Of a DNA stretch of 32,784 nt, positions 25,797 through 32,784 are shown piece by piece; positions within the stretch are counted from its first letter, which is position 1, and every line of letters starts with the position of its first letter. Both the position numbers and the translations under genes were made by a program. The notes under the pieces were generated by a model that saw only the letters and a program-made list of their open reading frames with translations, made no database searches and was not told where the DNA came from. This DNA comes from Lachnospiraceae bacterium (GTDB lineage: Bacteria > Bacillota > Clostridia > Lachnospirales > Lachnospiraceae), in assembly GCA_030531435.1 (NCBI GenBank), contig JAUNNN010000011.1, positions 19,280-52,063 on the forward strand, given 5' to 3'.

Positions 25797-27218
25797 TTAA
25801 TCAACGATTTCACCCATATAATAAAATCCATTACATTCTGTAAGTTTAACAGTAACTATTTTACCAATCAGCTCTTCTGTACCTTTAACATGTACACAAA
25901 GATTATTTGAAAGTCTTCCTGTTACCATGGTGGCATCATGATCATTTATTTCTTCAATAAGGACATCCTCAATGCTATTTGTTTTAAGAACAGCCCTATC
26001 TTTTGCTCTTTCCTGAACTGTATTTAATACCCGATCAAAGTGTTCCTTAACAAATTCTTCAGTAACCTGGTTTTCCATACTTGCTGCAGGAGTTCCAGTT
26101 CTCTTTGAATATACAAAGGTAAAAGCGCCATCATATTTTACTTTATTGATTACATCTATTGTTTCATCAATATCTTCTTTTGTTTCCCCAGGAAAACCAA
26201 CAATAATATCTGTTGTAATAGCAATATCAGGAATTTCCCTCCTGATTTTTTCTGCAAGAGCAAGATAACTATCTTTTGTATAATGCCTGTTCATTGCTTT
26301 AAGAATTCTTGTACTTCCTGACTGCAATGGAAGGTGTAAATGTCTGCAGATTTTTTTAGAATTCTTCATTACATCGATTAATTCATCCGATAAATCCTTT
26401 GGATGAGAAGTCATAAATCTGATACGTTCAATTCCTTCTATCTTCTCAATTTCTTTAAGAAGTTCAGGGAAAGAAATACCATTATCAAGGCCTTTTCCAT
26501 AAGAATTTACATTCTGTCCAAGAAGCATTACTTCTTTTACACCATCTTTTGACAGTTTTTCAATCTCGTTAATGATTTCCTTTGGCTCTCTGCTTCTTTC
26601 TCTTCCTCGAACATATGGAACTATACAGTACGTACAGAAATTATTACAGCCAAACATAATATTTACGCCAGACTTAAATGGATATTTCCTGTCTACAGGA
26701 AGATCTTCAACAATTTTGTCTGTATCTTTCCATATATCAATAACCATTCTGTCGCTTTCATACATAGTATAAATAAGCTCTGCAAACTTAAATATATTAT
26801 GTGTTCCAAATATAAGGTTTACATAACTGTAACTAGACTTTATTTTCTCTATAACAGTTTCTTCTTGCATCATGCATCCACATAATGCAATTTTCATTTC
26901 TTTATTTTTCTTCTTCTGTGCCTTTAGAGTTCCAAGTCTTCCATAGACTCTCTGATTTGCATTATCTCTAACTGTGCACGTATTAAAAATAACAAAATCA
27001 GCTTTATCTTCATCTGGTATCTCAATAAAGCCAATTGCCTTTAAAATACCTGAAAGCTTTTCTGAATCTCTGGCATTCATCTGACAGCCAAAGGTGGTAA
27101 CATGAAAAGTAAGCTCCCTTCCGAGAGCTTTCTTTTTGTTTGCGATTAATTCTTTTGTTTTTTCTATATATTCAAGCTGTCTTGAATTTTCTAAAGCATT
27201 TTCTGCCTTATTGTCCAT
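25797..27218 (-). CDS. miaB: tRNA-2-methylthio-N6-dimethylallyladenosine synthase
   Basis: This radical SAM methylthiotransferase adds the 2-methylthio group to i6A37 of tRNAs reading UNN codons. It has three parts. The UPF0004 domain carries auxiliary-cluster cysteines (TFGCQMNA, FNTCTV, CGCMM), the radical SAM core has C-xxx-C-xx-C in GCNNFCTYC, and a C-terminal TRAM domain ends the protein (MVTGRLSNNLCVHVKG). In the longest frame, which starts at 27230, these cysteines are 49, 85, 119, 195, 199 and 202. I prefer the ATG at 27218 because GGAG lies 6 nt before it, while the 27230 ATG lacks an SD. Either way the 5' end overlaps the cyclo-ligase gene. Confidence 0.95.
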   Translation of the reverse strand: MDNKAENALENSRQLEYIEKTKELIANKKKALGRELTFHVTTFGCQMNARDSEKLSGILKAIGFIEIPDEDKADFVIFNTCTVRDNANQRVYGRLGTLKAQKKKNKEMKIALCGCMMQEETVIEKIKSSYSYVNLIFGTHNIFKFAELIYTMYESDRMVIDIWKDTDKIVEDLPVDRKYPFKSGVNIMFGCNNFCTYCIVPYVRGRERSREPKEIINEIEKLSKDGVKEVMLLGQNVNSYGKGLDNGISFPELLKEIEKIEGIERIRFMTSHPKDLSDELIDVMKNSKKICRHLHLPLQSGSTRILKAMNRHYTKDSYLALAEKIRREIPDIAITTDIIVGFPGETKEDIDETIDVINKVKYDGAFTFVYSKRTGTPAASMENQVTEEFVKEHFDRVLNTVQERAKDRAVLKTNSIEDVLIEEINDHDATMVTGRLSNNLCVHVKGTEELIGKIVTVKLTECNGFYYMGEIVD

Positions 27219-27783
27219 AAATTGCTCCATTTTCCGTTACTATAACATCCATTCTCACATCATTCACATCTGCTGGAATCATATTAACCTGCTGAAAACC
27301 ATATGCGATGCCAATTTTAATTCCAACATCATGAGAATTGAAATAATGATCATAAAAGCCTTTTCCATAACCTATTCTATTTAAATTTGCATCAAATGCA
27401 ACCATAGGTACGATTACAACATTAGGAAAGAAATCAGCCTTTTTAACTGACATTTTTCTTCTGTCTGGCTCAAGTATGCCCTTATATCCTTCAACAAGAT
27501 CAGCACTAGAACGTATTTCATAAAATTCCATATGAGGAACACCATCCTTTGTGTATGAACAAGGAAGAGCAACTCTCTTACCTTCCATAAGTGCTCCATC
27601 AATTATTTCTTTAGTATCTGCTTCATTTCTATATGATGCATAGCAAAAAACAGTTGATGCGCTCTGGTAGGCTAAAACCTGTCTTAAATTGTCATAGATT
27701 GTATTAGAAAGTACTGTACACATCATCTCCGATAATGATGACCTCATAGCCAGTACATTCTGTCTAATTTCATTTTTTACCAA
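27208..27783 (-). CDS. 5-formyltetrahydrofolate cyclo-ligase
   Basis: This protein of about 191 residues belongs to the MTHFS/YgfA family, which uses ATP to convert 5-formyl-THF to 5,10-methenyl-THF, returning stored folate to the one-carbon pool. Landmarks are the basic N-terminus VKNEIRQ, a MEFYEI segment, VIVPMVAFD and the substrate/Mg motif YGKGFYDHYF. No ATG fits the family start. The outermost start is GTG at 27792, but the TTG at 27783 has AGGTGA 5 nt upstream and is my choice. The gene overlaps the DUF896 gene before it and miaB after it, so it is part of a translationally linked cluster. Confidence 0.88.
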   Translation of the reverse strand: MVKNEIRQNVLAMRSSLSEMMCTVLSNTIYDNLRQVLAYQSASTVFCYASYRNEADTKEIIDGALMEGKRVALPCSYTKDGVPHMEFYEIRSSADLVEGYKGILEPDRRKMSVKKADFFPNVVIVPMVAFDANLNRIGYGKGFYDHYFNSHDVGIKIGIAYGFQQVNMIPADVNDVRMDVIVTENGAIYGQ

Positions 27784-27985
27784 ATTTTTCACCTAAATTT
27801 GTAATACTGCCATCTTTTTCTTTAATATCAATATTATCAAGCTGTGCTTTAAGATTAGCCTTAAAGCTATCAATATAATCTCTTCTAAGACTTGCCTGTT
27901 CTTCTTTTTCTTCGTCAGTAAGCCCTACATCCTGAGATTTATGATAAAGCTCATTTATTCGTGTAATCTTTTCTTCTAATGTCAT
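27770..27985 (-). CDS. DUF896 (UPF0291/YnzC-like) small protein
   Basis: This 71-residue helical, highly charged protein has the family pattern: RINELYHKS near 9-17, then LTDEEKEEQASLRRDYI (about 26-42), and a FKANLKAQLDNI segment. The best-known relative is B. subtilis YnzC, a helical-hairpin protein of unknown function. Its ATG overlaps the proB stop by 4 nt (ATGA). Its 3' end holds the start of the cyclo-ligase gene. Confidence 0.88.
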   Translation of the reverse strand: MTLEEKITRINELYHKSQDVGLTDEEKEEQASLRRDYIDSFKANLKAQLDNIDIKEKDGSITNLGEKFGKK

Positions 27986-28839
27986 TGTCTTGTCATTCCT
28001 ACGTAACCAGCAATGTTAAATGCATCATCGCGTTTTCCAACAAATAATGTACCGTAGTCTCTTCCTTCCATGATTTTATGTATAACGCTGACATCATCAC
28101 CATTTGCAATAAGCATATCGCATCCGGCATTTACAGCAACAGTTGCTGCATGAAGCTTAGCGCTCATTCCGCCAGTTCCAACACCACTTCCTGTTGTTTC
28201 TTTTCCCATAAGCATATATGAATCATCAAGATTCTCAACTAAGCTAATAAATTTTGCATCTTTATTAGCTCTAGGATCATCTGTAAATAATCCATCAATA
28301 TCAGAAAGAAGAATTAATAAATCTGCATCAACAATTACTGAAACAATAGCTGATAAAAAGTCATTATCACCAAATGTATCTTCGACTTCGGCAACGGCTA
28401 CTGTATCATTTTCATTAACAACAGGTATAACACCCATTTTAAGAAGCTCATTAAATGTATTTTCTGCATTTCTTCTTGATTCTGGATTAATAATAGTCTG
28501 CTTAGTCATAAGTACCTGAGCAGTAAGATGGTTATATTCAGCAAATAATCTCTCATATACCATCATAAGTCTTGCCTGTCCAACAGCAGCACAAGCCTGT
28601 TTTGCAGAAGTATCCTTAGGAGTTACATTTAATACCTTTCTACCAACTGCAATTGCACCAGATGAAACAAGAATAACATCCTTCCCCTGGTTTTTAAGCT
28701 CGCAAAGCTCTCTAATAAGTCTTTCCATCTTAGTAAGATTAAGCTCTCCTGTTTCCATATGATGAAGAGATGAAGAACCAATCTTTACTACAATTCTCTT
28801 TTTATCCTTAAGTTTATCTCTGAATTCTTTTTCTGTCAT
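27982..28839 (-). CDS. proB: Glutamate 5-kinase, short form without PUA domain
   Basis: This 285-residue amino acid kinase phosphorylates glutamate as the first step of proline synthesis. It has VVKIGSSSL near 21-29, VSSGAIAVG near 59-67, NENDTV near 139-144, and GTGGMSAKL near 220-228. The E. coli enzyme (367 residues) has a C-terminal PUA domain that is absent here. Compact forms like this are known in Firmicutes. proA, the usual partner, is not adjacent. AGGT lies 6-7 nt before the ATG, and the gene follows the FAD oxidoreductase by 9 nt. Confidence 0.93.
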   Translation of the reverse strand: MTEKEFRDKLKDKKRIVVKIGSSSLHHMETGELNLTKMERLIRELCELKNQGKDVILVSSGAIAVGRKVLNVTPKDTSAKQACAAVGQARLMMVYERLFAEYNHLTAQVLMTKQTIINPESRRNAENTFNELLKMGVIPVVNENDTVAVAEVEDTFGDNDFLSAIVSVIVDADLLILLSDIDGLFTDDPRANKDAKFISLVENLDDSYMLMGKETTGSGVGTGGMSAKLHAATVAVNAGCDMLIANGDDVSVIHKIMEGRDYGTLFVGKRDDAFNIAGYVGMTRQ

Positions 28840-28848
28840 GACTTACCT

Positions 28849-30516
28849 TTAATTAAATGATTTATATTTTTTAACAATCTCTTCTGCAACTTTTATGCCA
28901 TCTATTGCAGCACTAGTTATGCCACCAGCATATCCTGCGCCTTCACCACAAGGGTAAATACCAGAAATATTGCTTTCAAGATTTTCATTTCTAACAATTC
29001 TAACCGGCGACGATGTTCTAGCTTCAATACCAAATAGTAAAGCTCCGTCACCATCAAAGCCTTTCATAGTATAGCCGAATTTCCCTATTGATTCAATAAT
29101 TGCATCATTAATATTATCAGAAAATAGCTCTCTTAAATTTGCCTTTTCATATTTTCCTTTTGTAATAGGTTCAACACCTAAAAATTCTTCTGTCTTTTTA
29201 TTTAATTTATAGTCGATAAAGCATTGAACAGGTATATTACCTTTACCAATTTCATATGCTTTTTCTTCAAGCCTTTCCTGAAAATACATTCCAGCAAGTA
29301 CATCCTCTGAACCAAAATCAGAAGAATCAACATTTACAATAAGTGCACTGTTAGCATTCTTTTCATCTCTTTTGGAATTACTCATACCATTAACGCATAA
29401 TCTCTTATCTTCAGATGATGCATTAACAACAAATCCACCAGGGCACATACAAAAAGAATAAACATTCTTGCCATTAGATGCTTTATTTGTGAGCTTATAA
29501 TCGGCAGCAGGTAATGATTTATCATGTCCAATACCATATTGAATATCATTAATTAGTGACTGAGGATGCTCTATTCTTAAACCAACAGCAAAATTCTTCT
29601 GCTGCATATCAAGCTTTTTATCATAAAGCATACGGAATGTATCTCTTGCAGAATGTCCAATGGCAACAATCACATTATCAGAATAAATAGTATTTATACC
29701 TTCTCTAACAGTAATACCATCTGATAAATCATATTCACAGCCTGAATAATTATCCACAATTACTGCTTTTATAGCATTATTCTCTATGACTAAATCAGTC
29801 ATCTGACATAGATTTATAAAGTGACCACCACAGTTAATAATATGCTCTCTCATGTTTTTAACAACATCTCTAAGAGTATCTGTACCAACATGTGGTTTTG
29901 AATCATAGGATACTTCTGGCTTTGCGCCAAATTTTACAAATGTATCAAGAACGAACTGATTTTTTCCGCTTGGATCTTTTACTACTGTATTAAGCTTTCC
30001 ATCAGAAAAAGTACCAGCGCCACCTTCACCAAACTGAACATTTGTATTCTTGTTGACTGACCCATTCGCCCAAAAATCATTGACATTTTCCACACGATTA
30101 TCAACTTTTGCACCACGTTCAATAATAATTGGCTTATACCCTCTCTCTGATAAAATAAGGGCAGCAAATAATCCCGCTGGACCACTTCCAATAATTAATG
30201 GTCTATTATTTAAAGCTATGTCTCCGCTTTCTGGAACCTTATATGTAACTTTGTCATATATAGACACATTATTATTACCACATTTCTTTAAAACTTGATT
30301 TTCAACACCAGTACTATGAAAATCTACAGAAATTGAATACACATAAAATATTTCCGGTTTTTTCCTGGCATCTATAGATCTTCTAATAATGTCATATGAA
30401 AAACTCGGAATATTTCCTGAAAACAACTTATTTAGCTTAAGCTCTTTTATTATTTTTTTCTTAATATCACTTCCAGAATGTACAACTGGAAGCTTAACTT
30501 GTGTTATTTTAAGCAT
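28849..30516 (-). CDS. FAD-dependent dehydrogenase (COG2509-type)
   Basis: This 555-residue flavoprotein has an N-terminal ferredoxin-like or ACT-like alpha/beta segment (about 1-95), then a dinucleotide-binding GSGPAG at 110-115 and a full FAD-binding fold. Later motifs are FGEGGAGTFSDGKL near 182-195 and a C-terminal YPCGEGAGYAGG with the flavin site. This matches the uncharacterised FAD-dependent dehydrogenase family that accompanies BaiN/HI0933 genes in Clostridia. Its substrate is unknown. The start codon lies inside the end of the preceding oxidoreductase gene (13-nt overlap). Confidence 0.88.
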   Translation of the reverse strand: MLKITQVKLPVVHSGSDIKKKIIKELKLNKLFSGNIPSFSYDIIRRSIDARKKPEIFYVYSISVDFHSTGVENQVLKKCGNNNVSIYDKVTYKVPESGDIALNNRPLIIGSGPAGLFAALILSERGYKPIIIERGAKVDNRVENVNDFWANGSVNKNTNVQFGEGGAGTFSDGKLNTVVKDPSGKNQFVLDTFVKFGAKPEVSYDSKPHVGTDTLRDVVKNMREHIINCGGHFINLCQMTDLVIENNAIKAVIVDNYSGCEYDLSDGITVREGINTIYSDNVIVAIGHSARDTFRMLYDKKLDMQQKNFAVGLRIEHPQSLINDIQYGIGHDKSLPAADYKLTNKASNGKNVYSFCMCPGGFVVNASSEDKRLCVNGMSNSKRDEKNANSALIVNVDSSDFGSEDVLAGMYFQERLEEKAYEIGKGNIPVQCFIDYKLNKKTEEFLGVEPITKGKYEKANLRELFSDNINDAIIESIGKFGYTMKGFDGDGALLFGIEARTSSPVRIVRNENLESNISGIYPCGEGAGYAGGITSAAIDGIKVAEEIVKKYKSFN

Positions 30517-31775
30517 CCTGCAACATATCCTGATGACCAGGCAAACTGAAGATTATATCCGCCACAATCACCGTTTACATCTATTATTTCCCCTGCAAAA
30601 TATAAATTCTTAACGATTTTAGACTCTAGTGTGTTTTTAAGCTCATCGCATCTTACTCCACCCGAGCAAACCTGTGCGTTATCGTAAGAATTAGTTGTTA
30701 CAACTTTAACTTTAAAGTTCTTAATTACTTTACAGAGTTTATTAATCTCATTTCCTTTAACTTCACCACAGCTGATTTTGCCTGAAATATCTGAAATTTT
30801 ATTAAATAACATGCATAAATTCTTATGGAATAGACCAACAAGCAGCTCATCCATGCATTTACCAGGATTATTTCTTATTCTTTCAGTAATTAGATCATAT
30901 AGTTCATCTATAGTATCAATATCAGGCATAAAATCAATAATAGCATTTACTGATTTACCTTTATTAATTGCTCTCGCTGCAAGGTAACTAACCTGAAATA
31001 CAGGAATTCCTGAAATACCATAATCGGTAAGCTGGATTTCTCCTGTGTCTTCTTTTTTTATTTCACCATCAATTAAAAGCTTAACAGTTCCACTACACCT
31101 AATACCTGCAATTGATTTAAAGAAGCCTTCTTCGCATCTAAGAGCGCAAAGTGCTGGTAATGGCTTTTTTATATTATGATTAAGACTTTTAGCAATACTG
31201 TATCCACTGCCATCAGAGCCTGTCTTTTCATTGGCTTTAGAACCACAGGCAATTATTATCTTATCAAAATAAAAAATACCCTTATTTGTATCAACTCTAA
31301 AAACTTCGGGGTATGAAAACTCAGTATATTTACCTTTAGAGGACTTAATATACTTATACGCTTCTATATCATTAGTTGTAGTTATTTTTTCGGGATGGCA
31401 TTCGACATAAACATCTATTTCAAGTTTAATGATTTCATTTCTAAGACAATCAAGTACTGCACTTGCCTGTTCAGAATATGGGTAAATACAGCCATTCTTT
31501 TCCTTTGGAAATACTCCCAGTTCATTAAAGAATTCAACTGTTTTCTTCTGATCAAATGCACGTAATACAGAATCAATAAACGCTTTATCCCCGCCATGGA
31601 AATGCTTTAATGACATATCCACATTAGTATAATTACAGCGTCCATTACCAGTTGATAAAATCTTTTTACCCACTCTGGCATTATGTTCAATTATTGTAAC
31701 CTTGTGCCCGCGCCTTGCAGCTGTAATTGCCGCCATCATTCCAGACGCGCCACCACCAATTATTCCAATATTCAT
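30504..31775 (-). CDS. BaiN/HI0933-family NAD(P)/FAD-dependent oxidoreductase
   Basis: This 423-residue flavoprotein has GGGASG at 7-12 for FAD-binding, the family signature GKKILSTGNGRCNYTN near 36-51, SDGSGYSIAKSL in the middle (from KTGSDGSG), and a C-terminal FAGEIIDVNGDCGGYNLQFA. Relatives include bile-acid 3-dehydro-4-oxidoreductase-like BaiN and HI0933 of unknown role. Family membership does not prove bile acid metabolism. It heads the run of genes down to miaB. The ATG has no SD, and the likely promoter places transcription start at or very near the ATG (see findings). Confidence 0.9.
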   Translation of the reverse strand: MNIGIIGGGASGMMAAITAARRGHKVTIIEHNARVGKKILSTGNGRCNYTNVDMSLKHFHGGDKAFIDSVLRAFDQKKTVEFFNELGVFPKEKNGCIYPYSEQASAVLDCLRNEIIKLEIDVYVECHPEKITTTNDIEAYKYIKSSKGKYTEFSYPEVFRVDTNKGIFYFDKIIIACGSKANEKTGSDGSGYSIAKSLNHNIKKPLPALCALRCEEGFFKSIAGIRCSGTVKLLIDGEIKKEDTGEIQLTDYGISGIPVFQVSYLAARAINKGKSVNAIIDFMPDIDTIDELYDLITERIRNNPGKCMDELLVGLFHKNLCMLFNKISDISGKISCGEVKGNEINKLCKVIKNFKVKVVTTNSYDNAQVCSGGVRCDELKNTLESKIVKNLYFAGEIIDVNGDCGGYNLQFAWSSGYVAGCLK

Positions 31776-31780
31776 ATTTA

Positions 31781-31810
31781 TATATTACTATATATATTTT
31801 TATGTGTCGA
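31781..31810 (-). promoter_or_regulatory. Promoter of the BaiN-like gene cluster
   Basis: TCGACA (about 31810-31805) and TAATAT (about 31787-31782) are 17 nt apart on the minus strand. The -10 ends only 6 nt before the ATG at 31775. Confidence 0.45.
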
Positions 31811-31831
31811 CATAACTATAACATAGATGTA

Positions 31832-31867
31832 ATAAAAAAGAGACACACCCAAACGAGTGTGCCTCTT
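31832..31867 (-). terminator. Terminator of pckA
   Basis: A 5+5 bp stem with one central A.C mismatch (AAGAG-A-CACAC, 31838-31848, with 31857-31867) and an 8-nt loop is followed on the minus strand by six T. It lies 20 bases past the pckA stop. Confidence 0.85.
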
Positions 31868-31886
31868 GTATTATTATGCTAAATTA

Positions 31887-32784
31887 TTAAGCCTTTGGGC
31901 CTGCAGCAACTAATGCCTTACCAGCATCATTTGTTGTGTACTTAACAAAGTTCTTAACGAATCTTGAAGCAAGATCCTTAGCCTTTGTTTCCCACTCTGT
32001 AGGATCAGCGTATGTATCTCTAGGATCAAGGATCTTAGGATCAACACCTGGAAGCTCTGTAGGAACTTCGAAATCGAACATTGGGATCTTCTTTGTAGGA
32101 GCTGTAAGGATGTCACCATTAAGGATTGCATCGATGATACCACGTGTATCCTTGATTGTGATTCTCTTACCTGTTCCGTTCCAACCTGTGTTAACAAGGT
32201 AAGCCTTTGCACCAGACTTCTCCATCTTCTTAACAAGTTCCTCACCATACTTTGTTGGGTGAAGCTCTAAGAATGCCTGACCGAAGCAAGCTGAGAATGT
32301 AGGTGTTGGCTCTGTAATACCTCTTTCTGTACCAGCAAGCTTAGCTGTGAAACCTGAAAGGAAGTAGTACTGTGTCTGTTCTGGTGTAAGGATTGATACT
32401 GGAGGAAGTACTCCGAAAGCATCAGCTGATAAGAAGATAACGTTCTTAGCAGCAGGACCAGCAGATACGCCGTTAACCTTTGAAGCAATATTTGTAATAT
32501 GATCAATTGGGTAAGAAACACGTGTGTTTTCTGTAACTGACTTATCATCAAAGTCGATCTTACCGTTAGCATCAACTGTTACGTTCTCAAGAAGAGCGTT
32601 TCTCTTGATAGCGTTGTAGATATCTGGCTCAGATTCCTTATCAAGACCGATAACCTTAGCGTAACATCCACCTTCGAAGTTGAATACGCCGTTGTCATCC
32701 CAACCGTGCTCATCATCACCGATAAGACGTCTCTTAGGATCTGTAGAAAGTGTTGTCTTACCTGTTCCTGAAAGACCAAAGAAG
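31887..32784 (-). CDS. pckA: Phosphoenolpyruvate carboxykinase (ATP), C-terminal part
   Basis: The frame is open from the right edge to the stop at 31887, giving 298 residues. Since the family is about 530 residues long, the N-terminal 45 percent is missing. The first visible residues form the kinase-1a P-loop [11 protein letters not shown], followed by DDEHGWDD (metal and substrate), a Lys/Arg-rich ENTRVSYP segment, and [15 protein letters not shown]. This enzyme interconverts oxaloacetate plus ATP and PEP plus CO2. In anaerobes that fix CO2 into succinate it often runs in the carboxylating direction. Codon use is richer in C-ending codons (TTC, GGT, AAG) than in the neighbours, consistent with high expression. 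Confidence 0.95.
   Translation of the reverse strand, partial: FFGLSGTGKTTLSTDPKRRLIGDDEHGWDDNGVFNFEGGCYAKVIGLDKESEPDIYNAIKRNALLENVTVDANGKIDFDDKSVTENTRVSYPIDHITNIASKVNGVSAGPAAKNVIFLSADAFGVLPPVSILTPEQTQYYFLSGFTAKLAGTERGITEPTPTFSACFGQAFLELHPTKYGEELVKKMEKSGAKAYLVNTGWNGTGKRITIKDTRGIIDAILNGDILTAPTKKIPMFDFEVPTELPGVDPKILDPRDTYADPTEWETKAKDLASRFVKNFVKYTTNDAGKALVAAGPKA

Noticed and set aside
30504-31775. Bile acid metabolism locus (BaiN name)
   Set aside because: Family membership only. No other bai genes are in the window, and the family is widespread in bacteria without bile acid conversion.
31910-32779. Separate short minus-strand frames at the right edge
   Set aside because: They lie in other frames of pckA. 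The uninterrupted frame with the P-loop runs to the window end.

Overview
This is an AT-rich 32.8 kb stretch of a low-GC Gram-positive chromosome. The gene content fits Clostridia, probably Lachnospiraceae: a divergent second EF-G, a glutamate 2,3-aminomutase, ECF-type vitamin uptake next to type III pantothenate kinase, a UPF0291 (DUF896) protein, BaiN/HI0933 flavoproteins, GGAGG-type ribosome binding sites and TTGACA/TATAAT-type promoters. The species cannot be fixed from the window. Nearly all genes lie on the minus strand. The only plus-strand genes are tyrA and aroA. I see no transposase, prophage, CRISPR array, rRNA or tRNA, and no gene-free stretch longer than about 260 bases.

Layout from low to high coordinates: a truncated receiver-domain protein (1-950); a flavin reductase-leuS pair (1056-4036); an EF-G paralogue (4231-6327) divergent from tyrA-aroA (6588-8740); coaX and an ECF S component, likely for pantothenate (8802-10235); then pheS-pheT-queA-pilZ-gpmI, which is transcribed toward coaX (10362-16769). 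A YihY-family membrane protein (16846-17712) follows a structured RNA with its own promoter that resembles 6S RNA (about 17760-17928). Next is a six-gene operon, tyrS-dltA-like-dltC-like-dltB-like-dltD-like-eam (17965-24799). After it come a secreted coiled-coil protein of unknown function (24903-25664), a tightly packed run of two FAD oxidoreductases, proB, DUF896, 5-formyl-THF cyclo-ligase and miaB (25797-31775), and the 3' part of pckA at the right edge.

Most of the window is housekeeping: three aminoacyl-tRNA synthetase loci, tRNA modification (queA, miaB), aromatic amino acid synthesis, glycolysis/gluconeogenesis (gpmI, pckA), CoA synthesis and one-carbon salvage. The accessory point of interest is the Dlt-like operon. 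It encodes a complete activation-carrier-membrane transfer set (adenylation enzyme, 76-residue carrier, MBOAT protein, SGNH/DltD-like protein). The D-alanine-selecting Cys of DltA is replaced by Gly, and an Arg occupies a pocket position that suits a carboxylate side chain. The last gene is a radical SAM aminomutase with exactly the Lys332/Asn369 pair that marks glutamate 2,3-aminomutase. I infer, without proof, that this operon may attach an acidic amino acid, possibly beta-glutamate, to a cell-envelope polymer or extracellular glycan.
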